A DNA stretch of 23,488 nt from Bacteroidales bacterium (lineage in GTDB: Bacteria > Bacteroidota > Bacteroidia > Bacteroidales > F082), in assembly GCA_029933565.1 (NCBI GenBank), contig JAOZNY010000017.1:1-23488 (forward strand), written 5' to 3'. Made by a program: the position numbers and the translations under genes. This document shows, piece after piece, positions 8,783 to 15,654 of this stretch (its first letter is position 1; the number at the start of each line of letters is the position of its first letter). The notes beneath the pieces are model-generated. The model saw only the letters and a list, made by a program, of their open reading frames with translations, was not told the DNA's origin and did not search any database.

Positions 8783-9217
8783 TTACTTTACGATAAAGCA
8801 TTGTGTAAGAACGACCCCCATAATCATGTCAAAACCATCGCATTTTCCTTTTAGTATAATTGCATCGCCAATCTTCAGCAATTTTATCATTTCTTTATTT
8901 TTAACGACTGTCAAACTATCAAGTGCACAATTTACACCTTCCATTTCATCATTTAATACTATTGAAACCTGATAATTTTCAACTGTGAGTTCTGCTATTT
9001 CACCTTTTACTTCAACCACCTTATCGGCGTATTTATCGTTAGCAAGTACTTCATCCTTGCTAAAATCGCCATACAAAGCCGAAGCATCCATGGTAAAAGA
9101 AGGACTCTCTTTCTCAATATTACGGTGAGGCATATTAAAAACATAATAAACTGTTGACAAGCCCGTTACCAATCCTACAACAATAATAACTAGAAATATT
9201 TTTATACTTTTCTTCAT
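8783..9217 (-). CDS. Membrane-anchored OB-fold (tRNA_anti-like) protein
   Basis: The 144-residue protein has an uncleaved-looking N-terminal hydrophobic segment (about residues 5-27, IFLVIIVVGLVTGLSTVYYV) and a small extracytoplasmic domain. Its sequence MDASALYGDFSKDEVLANDKYADKVVEVKGEI is typical of the OB-fold family named tRNA_anti-like, in which a beta-barrel is built around a VxGxI strand. A function for this family is not established. Two cysteines (in GVNCALD and KGKCDG) plus one near the C-terminus (TQCF) are notable for an exported domain. The ATG at 9217 is preferred to an upstream alternative start at 9250 because it puts KK directly before the hydrophobic helix. It lies 152 bp downstream of the YceI gene start-side boundary (119-bp ORF gap) on the same strand and may be a separate unit or the operon's last gene. 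Confidence 0.75.
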   Translation of the reverse strand: MKKSIKIFLVIIVVGLVTGLSTVYYVFNMPHRNIEKESPSFTMDASALYGDFSKDEVLANDKYADKVVEVKGEIAELTVENYQVSIVLNDEMEGVNCALDSLTVVKNKEMIKLLKIGDAIILKGKCDGFDMIMGVVLTQCFIVK

Positions 9218-9369
9218 TTTAGTACTTTTATTACAAGATGAATGAACCACAATTACAAAATATCATAATCACTAACCATTATCTTTCTTTCAATATGCTT
9301 TGTCGAACGTAAAAGAAGTGATATCTTATGATTGTGATTCTATCCACCCTGATTATTATTAAAACGGAA

Positions 9370-9921
9370 TTACTTCTTTGAATAAGGTTTATAATTAAAA
9401 TGAATTTTTAAAAGGATTTCATCTTGAATAGCCTTGGTATATGCTTTTTCCACTCTTATTTTATAAGCTTTCAGCGAAACCGGAAATTCAGTTGAAGCAG
9501 AGATAATTCCATCTGCAAATGTTATTGTCCCTTTCTCCTTTACATAATTAGTTTCACCATGAATAGTTAATTTACCTTCAATCATAATATCGTAAGTACC
9601 GTCTTTTGATAAATCTAAACTGCTGAAATCAATAATTCTTCCTTTAAATATTGATTTTGGAAACGCATGCGATTCCATATAATTTTCGTTAAAATGTTCT
9701 TCAACCAATGCTTCATGGAATTTGAATGACCTCACCAAAGTAGATGCAACAACTTCCCCATTTTCGGTGTTTAAAATACTTGCAACTTTTTTGTTCGTTC
9801 CCTCAATAGTAAACAACGGAGTTTCCGAAAAAATTTCGATGGTTCCGGTCTTTGTAATCTGTTTCTGTGCTGATGCTGTCAATAGGACAGTTGCAAACAC
9901 TACTAATAATAAATATCTCAT
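9370..9921 (-). CDS. YceI-family periplasmic lipocalin-like protein
   Basis: The 183-residue protein starts with a clear signal peptide (MRYLLLVVFATVLLTASAQ). It then shows YceI features: an early beta-strand region (TKTGTIEIFSETPLFTIEGTNKKVAS), the mid-protein pattern FHEALVEEHFNENYMES, and KLTIHGETNYVKEKGTI near the C-terminal third. YceI proteins form a beta-barrel that binds long isoprenoids such as quinone-like molecules, and the family is often found near cytochromes. The gene lies 11 bp after the DUF5777 gene, so the two are almost certainly co-transcribed. A role in handling a lipid-soluble electron carrier or amphiphile for the neighbouring redox proteins is inference from this context. 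Confidence 0.88.
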   Translation of the reverse strand: MRYLLLVVFATVLLTASAQKQITKTGTIEIFSETPLFTIEGTNKKVASILNTENGEVVASTLVRSFKFHEALVEEHFNENYMESHAFPKSIFKGRIIDFSSLDLSKDGTYDIMIEGKLTIHGETNYVKEKGTITFADGIISASTEFPVSLKAYKIRVEKAYTKAIQDEILLKIHFNYKPYSKK

Positions 9922-9932
9922 TTTTCTTCTTA

Positions 9933-10832
9933 TTAATGCGATTTCTTACTTAAAGTAAAAACCCGCGACATATTAAATCCAAATCTAAAATTACCTTCCA
10001 GCCAATTGCCTGTTGTTTCCGCAATAACTGCTTTTTCAACCATTGCCTGAGCATTGGTAAAGAACACTTGGAAAACATGACCTCCTGTTTCAATATCTAA
10101 TCCTATAGAAAACGGATTGTAGTACTTATTATCTCCCGCAGTATTGCTTGCATAAGCGTATTCGAAAGTAATGGCAAGGCGTCTTGCAAATTTGTAACGT
10201 CCACCAATACCAATGGCATAAATATCATTTTCTTCATCATCTGGAACCAGATTGCGGTGAACAAATGAAGGAATCAATTGAAGCGATAAACGCTCGTTAA
10301 ATTTTCTTGCAATTAATAATTGATGCGTGTAAGCAAGTCTGTTTGAAAAAATATCCTCTATACTAGGGTCGGTAATTTTTAAGGTATTTACCGACATGTC
10401 TACATAATACGAAAGTGTAACAGGCATTACTTTTAAGCCTTTCGACTGGCGAAATATCCTAAATTTCAACGAGCCGTCATAAGTCTTTTGATAAGTGCCA
10501 CGTCTTAAACCAACCATAAACCAATCGGTAACACCATAATCAAAACAGAGATTGATTAAAGCATTGTCGAGCCCAAACATTTCGTAAGCACCGCTGTTAA
10601 CTGTGCCAAAACGGTGGTTGATTCTAAAGTCTAGTTCACCTGTTTTCATTTGCTCGATAGAGTGCATATTAATTATCCTCGACGACTTAAACGTATAGGC
10701 AGTATAATCAATTTCTTCTTCGACTTCGTCATCCAGAATACCCAACAAATCGTCTTGAGAATACAAACTCACATGCGAAAATGGGATTACCAATAAGATG
10801 AGAAATAGTCTTAATATATATTTTTTTATCAT
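9933..10832 (-). CDS. DUF5777-type outer-membrane beta-barrel protein
   Basis: The 299-residue protein has a signal peptide (about residues 1-26, ending in SLYSQ). A short acidic linker follows (DDLLGILDDEVEEEIDYT), then alternating strands rich in aromatic residues, such as ELDFRINHRFGTVN, DWFMVGLRRGTYQKTYDGSLKFR, GGRYKFARRLAITFEYAYAS and HVFQVFFTNAQAMVEKAVI. This matches what I recall of the DUF5777 family, predicted small outer-membrane barrels of unknown function in Bacteroidota that are often next to YceI and c-type cytochrome genes. It starts 18 bp after the cytochrome gene and ends 11 bp before the YceI gene. A pore or docking role for the redox lipoproteins is possible but unproven. 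Confidence 0.82.
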   Translation of the reverse strand: MIKKYILRLFLILLVIPFSHVSLYSQDDLLGILDDEVEEEIDYTAYTFKSSRIINMHSIEQMKTGELDFRINHRFGTVNSGAYEMFGLDNALINLCFDYGVTDWFMVGLRRGTYQKTYDGSLKFRIFRQSKGLKVMPVTLSYYVDMSVNTLKITDPSIEDIFSNRLAYTHQLLIARKFNERLSLQLIPSFVHRNLVPDDEENDIYAIGIGGRYKFARRLAITFEYAYASNTAGDNKYYNPFSIGLDIETGGHVFQVFFTNAQAMVEKAVIAETTGNWLEGNFRFGFNMSRVFTLSKKSH

Positions 10833-10850
10833 GACCTTTGATTTTAATTA

Positions 10851-11231
10851 TTAATTATCCTGTGCACCATCTTTAATCCATGACAAAACCTGCTTACTCT
10901 CGTAATCCAAGACACCATTTATAGGCATTGGGCTTTGAACATCAGTCATCCTTTTGTAAATCAAACTGTTTTCAGGAAAATCAAGATCAATCAAATCTTT
11001 GGTAGTAAGATTTACGTAAGCATTGGCCGCCGATAAATCAGGGGGAATGCCACCCTCGTTATGACAACCAACAGTATTGCAACTCTGGTTGAATACAGGA
11101 ATAATGTCGTTTTGAAAACTCATGTTCTCAGGTAATGTATTTGATGGTTCTATTTTTTCGTATTTGCAAGAAAACATAAACACACTAATGGCGAAAATGA
11201 TTACTAACCTAAACTGTATTTTTCGATTCAT
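10851..11231 (-). CDS. Short c-type cytochrome lipoprotein with a CX4CH heme site
   Basis: The 126-residue protein is a predicted lipoprotein: hydrophobic N-terminus with lipid-accepting Cys22 (FMFSC). Its single heme site is Cys51-NTVG-Cys56-His57, four residues between the cysteines instead of two. That variant is, to my knowledge, common in short Bacteroidota cytochromes of this type. The preceding FQNDIIPVFNQSC and following NEGGIPPDLS fit that family. Met102 in PMPING before the final helix is the likely sixth heme ligand. The protein would sit on the envelope and pass single electrons. It is the second gene of the redox operon, 98 bp after the heme-binding lipoprotein and separated from it by a strong hairpin. 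Confidence 0.85.
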   Translation of the reverse strand: MNRKIQFRLVIIFAISVFMFSCKYEKIEPSNTLPENMSFQNDIIPVFNQSCNTVGCHNEGGIPPDLSAANAYVNLTTKDLIDLDFPENSLIYKRMTDVQSPMPINGVLDYESKQVLSWIKDGAQDN

Positions 11232-11277
11232 CTCTTAAGGTTTAATGTGAATAAACTTATGCTGCTGGGCTGGTAAA

Positions 11278-11317
11278 ATGGCAGTTGTTTCAATAAAATG
11301 ATTGAAACAACTGCCAT
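11278..11317 (-). terminator. 17-bp perfect hairpin between two redox genes
   Basis: Arms 11278-11294 and 11301-11317 are perfect inverted copies of 17 bp around a 6-nt loop (AAAATG). Read on the minus strand it lies just after the stop of the heme-binding lipoprotein and is followed by a short T-run (TTTTACC). It could stop a fraction of transcripts or protect the 3' end of the first message. The weak T-run argues against full termination. Confidence 0.65.
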
Positions 11318-11329
11318 GCACTTAATTTT

Positions 11330-12544
11330 CTATTGTTCAAATTTCAACATTAAGTTTGGCTTGATTGCATGCGCAATAGCAGCATTATTAAAGATTGCCA
11401 ACCCAAATGGGAATTCTTTTGTTACATCAAATACAACATCATCAGCATCGTTGGTGTTCAGTTTACGTGTAAACTCACAAACCCAACCATTGCCAGTATG
11501 TTTTGCTTCAATACTAATATCAGCTCTGCCCAAAGTAAATGCTTTAGTTGTAACACTTGGAAAACGCTTGTTTCCTGTGGCATGCTCATACCCACCATCT
11601 GCAGGATTAATTGTTCCTCCATCATAAGATAATACACCATCAATATCTACTTCAGTAATCATTTTAGCTGTGCCATTGTCAATATCATCCTGGCTAATCC
11701 AATAATATTCAGTCTTGTTTGGAATAATGTATTTTGGAACACTTACATCAACTTCGCCATTATTCAAAGTTTGGCTGTTGCCTGAGTATCCGGCTTCTCC
11801 TGTGGAGTCACCATGGCGTCCGTTAGCTGAAGAACCTGTTGGCTCTGCATAGGTCATCATTTGGTCGTCAACTTGACCGGCATAAGTTCCTCTAACACGT
11901 TTCCAGTGCCACATGTCAACTTTCTCACCATCTTTGGTTAAATAATGTCGGGTGTGCTTGTCTTTTGGTTGTTCCAAAGTAAGATTCTGGTGACAGGTTG
12001 CATAGCAAGTAGAGGCATTAAAACCTGTTACATCACCAATGGGAAATAACATAGCAAACTTATCCTCGTAATACTTATCGTCTACGTTGTTAGCATACTT
12101 GTGCTCACCTTTCCATAATTTATCAGATGGGTCGAAGTACCACGATTGTCTGTCTCGGCTGTCGGCTTCATCTTCCCATTCCAAAAGGAAATAAATATCG
12201 CTACCCACATAACCTGACCTCATAGTAAAATTGTACTTCTCACCTGAATAAGGAGCAAATAATCCAAGATTCTCCTCAACACCTTCACCATCACCGTTTA
12301 AGTGTGTACCTCTGGCTGCGAGTTCAGGAACTTCGGTGGTTCCAACCAATCTTTGTGCTGTTGCCCACATATCGTCGATGTTACCATCAAGACCCGGAGC
12401 GGTACTAAACTGTTTTACAAGAAGTTCTGTTGTGCTTTCGCCTGGATCTGGATCTGTTGGATCATCATCTTTTTTACAACCACTCAGTGCTACTGTCGTA
12501 ACTATGAATGCTAGTGCTACTAATTGGATAAAATACTTTTGCAT
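11330..12544 (-). CDS. Ethylbenzene-dehydrogenase-type heme-binding lipoprotein
   Basis: The 404-residue protein is a predicted lipoprotein (VALSGC, lipid Cys23, then an Asp/Pro-rich linker). Its body resembles the heme-b-binding gamma subunit fold of ethylbenzene dehydrogenase and related DMSO-reductase-family enzymes: an opening LDGNIDDMWATAQ, the strand GYVGSDIYFLLEWEDEADS, a C-terminal EFTRKLNTNDADDV. It also carries Cys180-YAT-Cys184-His185, a CX3CH that could bind heme c covalently, followed by MWHWKR at 211-216. No catalytic molybdopterin or iron-sulfur subunit lies nearby, so this is not a complete enzyme; an electron-carrier role is more likely. I chose ATG 12544 because the longer frame needs a TTG at 12580 and would bury the signal peptide. 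First gene of the redox operon. Confidence 0.82.
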   Translation of the reverse strand: MQKYFIQLVALAFIVTTVALSGCKKDDDPTDPDPGESTTELLVKQFSTAPGLDGNIDDMWATAQRLVGTTEVPELAARGTHLNGDGEGVEENLGLFAPYSGEKYNFTMRSGYVGSDIYFLLEWEDEADSRDRQSWYFDPSDKLWKGEHKYANNVDDKYYEDKFAMLFPIGDVTGFNASTCYATCHQNLTLEQPKDKHTRHYLTKDGEKVDMWHWKRVRGTYAGQVDDQMMTYAEPTGSSANGRHGDSTGEAGYSGNSQTLNNGEVDVSVPKYIIPNKTEYYWISQDDIDNGTAKMITEVDIDGVLSYDGGTINPADGGYEHATGNKRFPSVTTKAFTLGRADISIEAKHTGNGWVCEFTRKLNTNDADDVVFDVTKEFPFGLAIFNNAAIAHAIKPNLMLKFEQ

Positions 12545-12610
12545 AATTTTAAATTTTAAATTTAATAAATCGTTTTTCAATTAATTATTATTTACTTATG
12601 CCAGCAACAT

Positions 12611-12626
12611 TTCAATTTATGTGCCC
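12611..12626 (-). promoter_or_regulatory. Candidate sigma-54 (-24/-12) promoter for the redox operon
   Basis: On the minus strand the bases read GGGCACATAAATTGAA. Against the sigma-54 consensus TGGCAC-N5-TTGCA the GGCAC, the five-base spacing, the TTG and the final A agree; the first T and the C of the -12 GC do not. It lies 67 bp upstream of the ATG at 12544, giving a predicted leader of about 55 nt. No TAnnTTTG box is visible in the same gap. The gene just upstream encodes an NtrC-type activator, which makes the match more interesting. The imperfect -12 keeps confidence moderate. Confidence 0.4.
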
Positions 12627-12737
12627 AAAGATTTCAAAATGCGAAGTATTTTCTTTATAATTTCGTATCCGCCTGATTACCTGAACAAAAAACAACTGTC
12701 TTCCATAAAGATTTTTTCTAAGGTAGTAGGAGTCTTT

Positions 12738-12784
12738 AAAAAAAGCGATGGTTTTTCGTCGTTAGTGACGAAAAACCATCGCTT
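12738..12784 (-). terminator. Intrinsic terminator of the sensory operon
   Basis: Arms 12743-12760 and 12767-12784 are a perfect 18-bp inverted repeat with loop GTTAGT. On the minus strand the hairpin starts 25 bp after the response-regulator stop and is followed by seven T (12738-12744, partly in the stem). It insulates the sensor operon from the redox operon, so the latter needs its own promoter. Confidence 0.9.
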
Positions 12785-12808
12785 AATATTTAGCTGTCGA
12801 ACAAAAAA

Positions 12809-14149
12809 CTACAGTTCGAACTTGGCTATTTTCGATTTTAATGTTGAAGCAGGAATACCGAGCATTTCGGCAGCCTTTGATTTGTTGCCATGAGTTTTGT
12901 CGAGAGCCGACAAAATGACGTCTTTCTCTACCTCTTCGAGTATAACATTCAGATTTTTATTGTCGAAAGCAAAACAATTCGGCTGGAAACCAGGAAACTT
13001 AATTTCGAATGGGATGATGCTCGTTTCAATCTTTTTGGACGTGCTGAGCAAGGTGAGTCTTTCTGAAAGGTTTCTTAACTCACGCACATTTCCGGGATAA
13101 GGATATTTTTTTAGAATTTCAAGAACATCATCGTCAATTTGCTTTTCACCGTTATCAGAATAAATAGAAACAAAATGTTTCACTAACTGAATGATATCTT
13201 CGGGCCGTTCGCGCAAAGGTGGTAATCGGATTGGGAAAATATTCAAACGATAAAACAAGTCTTCACGAAACTCACCTTTATCAACCATTTTGCGCAAATC
13301 TTTTTTCGTAGATGCTATAAGCCTGATATCCACTTTAACAACTTTATTACTGCCTAGTCGTTCTATTTCCCTTTCTTCAAGGGCTCTGAGCAATTTTACC
13401 TGTAAGTCGAGTGGCACATCGTCTATGTCGTCGAGGTAAAGGGTACCTTCATTTGCCAGTTCAAACTTCCCGATTTTATCGGAAAAAGCTCCTGTAAATG
13501 CACCCTTAATATGTCCAAAAAGTTCCGACTCAAATATTTCGCGACTCAATATGGCACAACTTACTTTTACCAAAGGCTTTTTGCTTCGGCTACTATTGTA
13601 ATGAATAATATTAGTAAGAAGCTCCTTGCCGGTTCCTGTTTCGCCTGTCAACAAAACTGTAGTCGATTTTTGGGCAACAATTTTAACCAAATCGAAAATA
13701 TCGTTTACTCTCTCACTATTTCCTACGTAAGACGAAAAATCGTAATCTTGCTTTAGTTGTATTTTGAGTTCTTTATTCTCATCTTTTATTTTCTTGAGTT
13801 CTAAAATCCTATCGATAATCAAAAGTATTTTTTCGTTATCAAAAGGCTTTTCAATATAATCGTAAGCACCTATTTTCATCGCTTCAACAGCAGTTTGAAT
13901 GGATGAATATGCTGTCATGAGTACAACAAAAATGCTTTTGTCGATTTGCTTAATTTTCTTAAGAAACTCAACCCCATTTATATCAGGCATTTTGAGGTCG
14001 GTAATTATTATGTTGGGCGGCTCCTCACTAATTTTTAATAGAGCAGGTGCAGCATGAGCAAACTCAAACACCTCAAAACCGGCATCCTTTAACTCATCGG
14101 CCAACGAAACCCTAATAATACGCTCATCATCAACTACATAAATTTTCAT
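12809..14149 (-). CDS. NtrC-type sigma-54-dependent response regulator
   Basis: The 446-residue protein has an N-terminal receiver domain with acidic pocket Asp7/Asp8, phospho-acceptor Asp51 (TDLKMPD), Thr79 and Lys101. A helical linker follows at about 105-135. The AAA+ sigma-54-contacting domain has Walker A GETGTGKE at 169-176 and an intact GAFTGA loop at 216-221, and the protein ends with a Fis-type helix-turn-helix (GNKSKAAEMLGIPASTLKSKI). It should be activated by phosphorylation from the kinase encoded just upstream, whose stop overlaps its ATG by 4 nt (ATGA). Targets are not shown by the sequence, but the redox operon immediately downstream has a sigma-54-like promoter and is the natural candidate. 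Confidence 0.95.
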   Translation of the reverse strand: MKIYVVDDERIIRVSLADELKDAGFEVFEFAHAAPALLKISEEPPNIIITDLKMPDINGVEFLKKIKQIDKSIFVVLMTAYSSIQTAVEAMKIGAYDYIEKPFDNEKILLIIDRILELKKIKDENKELKIQLKQDYDFSSYVGNSERVNDIFDLVKIVAQKSTTVLLTGETGTGKELLTNIIHYNSSRSKKPLVKVSCAILSREIFESELFGHIKGAFTGAFSDKIGKFELANEGTLYLDDIDDVPLDLQVKLLRALEEREIERLGSNKVVKVDIRLIASTKKDLRKMVDKGEFREDLFYRLNIFPIRLPPLRERPEDIIQLVKHFVSIYSDNGEKQIDDDVLEILKKYPYPGNVRELRNLSERLTLLSTSKKIETSIIPFEIKFPGFQPNCFAFDNKNLNVILEEVEKDVILSALDKTHGNKSKAAEMLGIPASTLKSKIAKFEL

Positions 14150-15654
14150 ACTTCCATTTTTTGAAACAACGGCAGCTCAATAACAAACTCTGTACCCTGC
14201 CCGGGTTTACTGCTAAACTGAATTTTACCATTGTGTTTTTTAATCAATGTAAACGAAACCGATAAACCAAGCCCCGTTCCCTTTCCAACTTCCTTAGAGG
14301 TGAAGAACGGATCGAAAATCTTATTTTGAATTTCAGTGGGAATACCCAGTCCATTGTCGGTTACATGAATATAAGTTTTATCAGAAATAGTTTGAACACT
14401 TATTTTTATCTCACCTTTGTGTGAGGGCTCTGATTCTTTCCTTTCCATTATCGAATCCAGACCATTAATTATCAAATTAACCAACACCTGTTCCAAATGA
14501 TTGGCACTGCCATTAACAAAACAGTTTTCCTTACAATCAATTTTTGTATTTATTTGGCTGGTTTTCAGTTTATGGCTTGTCAACGAAAGTGCGCTTTCTA
14601 TTACCGTGTTCAAATCGAGTTTGCTCAGAACAATATCCTGTTTACGGCTAAATTTCAGCAGGTGCCGGACAACGTTTTCAATTTTGTCGGTAGCCTCTTT
14701 TATCAAGCTAATGTATTTTAAATTTTGTTCAGTGTTTTGAGGGTCTTTTATAATTCTGTTCGTACAGTTTTTTATCCCCGAAATAGGATTATTAATTTCG
14801 TGGGCTACCCCGGCTGACAGTGTCCCTAAAGATGCAAGACGCTCAGCTTGTATCAAAGCTTTTTGGGTTTCTTTCAATTCACCATAGTTCTTTCCAAGTC
14901 GGTTTACCATTTCTGAAAATTTAGTTTCCAAAACATTAAGTTCGTCGGTGATTTCAATATTCAGAAACTTTAATCTTTTCGCATCGTTAATAATATACTC
15001 TTCCGAACCGATATAATTCAGGTCTATTATTTGTGCATTTTGGCTAATTCTTTTAATTGGTGCCGTTATCAAATACGAAAAAACCAAAGCCCCTATTAGA
15101 CCTATTGCAAGAAATGCAAAAATCATTATTAAAAGATTGCTTGTAGCTTCATCTATTTCCTGTTGAATGTGCTCTTCAACAATTCCCAGTCTAACAGTTC
15201 CTATTTCACCATTTAAAATTGGATAGGCAATATCACGGATTACAGGGTATTTATAGTTGTTTGTCCTTATAACTTTTATACTAAAGGGTTTTGATTTTAC
15301 ACTATTCGCGTTAACCAAACCTTCGGGAAGTTTGATATCGTAGGTTTGGGCTACCAGATGATTTGCATTGTTTAAAATAAAAATATAGGAGATGCTCGGA
15401 TCACTCTGTTTTATTTCATCGAGTATGTTGTAAAGGCTAAGATTATCTTCGTAAACCATTGGTGTTAAGGCTTTGTCAGAAACTATTTTAGCCAATACTT
15501 TACAACGCTTATCTATTTCTTTTTCAAAAGATGTGTAAACTGACGACCAAAGCATATACAAATTTATAAATCCAAAAATTGTAACAATAATTATGGACAT
15601 CAATGCAAACTTCCAAAAGATGGGTATCCTTACAATTTTACTTTTTATTTGCAT
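14146..15654 (-). CDS. Membrane sensor histidine kinase
   Basis: The 502-residue kinase has two membrane helices (about 13-36 and 173-196) that enclose a periplasmic sensor domain of about 135 residues. A HAMP-like linker (about 197-255) leads to the dimerisation domain with phospho-acceptor His285 in GVAHEINNPISGI. The ATPase domain has the N-box around Asn397 (NLIINGLDS), G1 DNGLG at 433-437 and G2 GKGTGLG at 458-464. No PAS or receiver domain is visible. Its start overlaps the upstream PhnD-like gene by 17 nt and its end overlaps the response regulator by 4 nt, so translation of all three is likely coupled. The periplasmic domain probably contacts the binding lipoprotein rather than the ligand itself, by analogy with AioS. 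Confidence 0.95.
   Translation of the reverse strand: MQIKSKIVRIPIFWKFALMSIIIVTIFGFINLYMLWSSVYTSFEKEIDKRCKVLAKIVSDKALTPMVYEDNLSLYNILDEIKQSDPSISYIFILNNANHLVAQTYDIKLPEGLVNANSVKSKPFSIKVIRTNNYKYPVIRDIAYPILNGEIGTVRLGIVEEHIQQEIDEATSNLLIMIFAFLAIGLIGALVFSYLITAPIKRISQNAQIIDLNYIGSEEYIINDAKRLKFLNIEITDELNVLETKFSEMVNRLGKNYGELKETQKALIQAERLASLGTLSAGVAHEINNPISGIKNCTNRIIKDPQNTEQNLKYISLIKEATDKIENVVRHLLKFSRKQDIVLSKLDLNTVIESALSLTSHKLKTSQINTKIDCKENCFVNGSANHLEQVLVNLIINGLDSIMERKESEPSHKGEIKISVQTISDKTYIHVTDNGLGIPTEIQNKIFDPFFTSKEVGKGTGLGLSVSFTLIKKHNGKIQFSSKPGQGTEFVIELPLFQKMEV

Noticed and set aside
8763..8972. Plus-strand open frame of 69 codons after pheT
   Set aside because: It is antisense to the OB-fold gene, whose export signal and family pattern are convincing.
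12545..12580. Longer start (TTG 12580) for the heme-binding lipoprotein
   Set aside because: It would place twelve residues before a clear lipoprotein signal peptide; ATG 12544 gives a normal signal.
12743..12784. Inverted repeat as an NtrC-type enhancer site
   Set aside because: Eighteen perfect base pairs with a six-base loop and a following T-run at an operon end are explained by termination; a second role cannot be supported from sequence.
12621..12893. Open frame of 90 codons on the plus strand across the gap and the regulator's 3' end
   Set aside because: It runs through the perfect terminator hairpin and antisense to the response-regulator gene, and its product looks like no known family.
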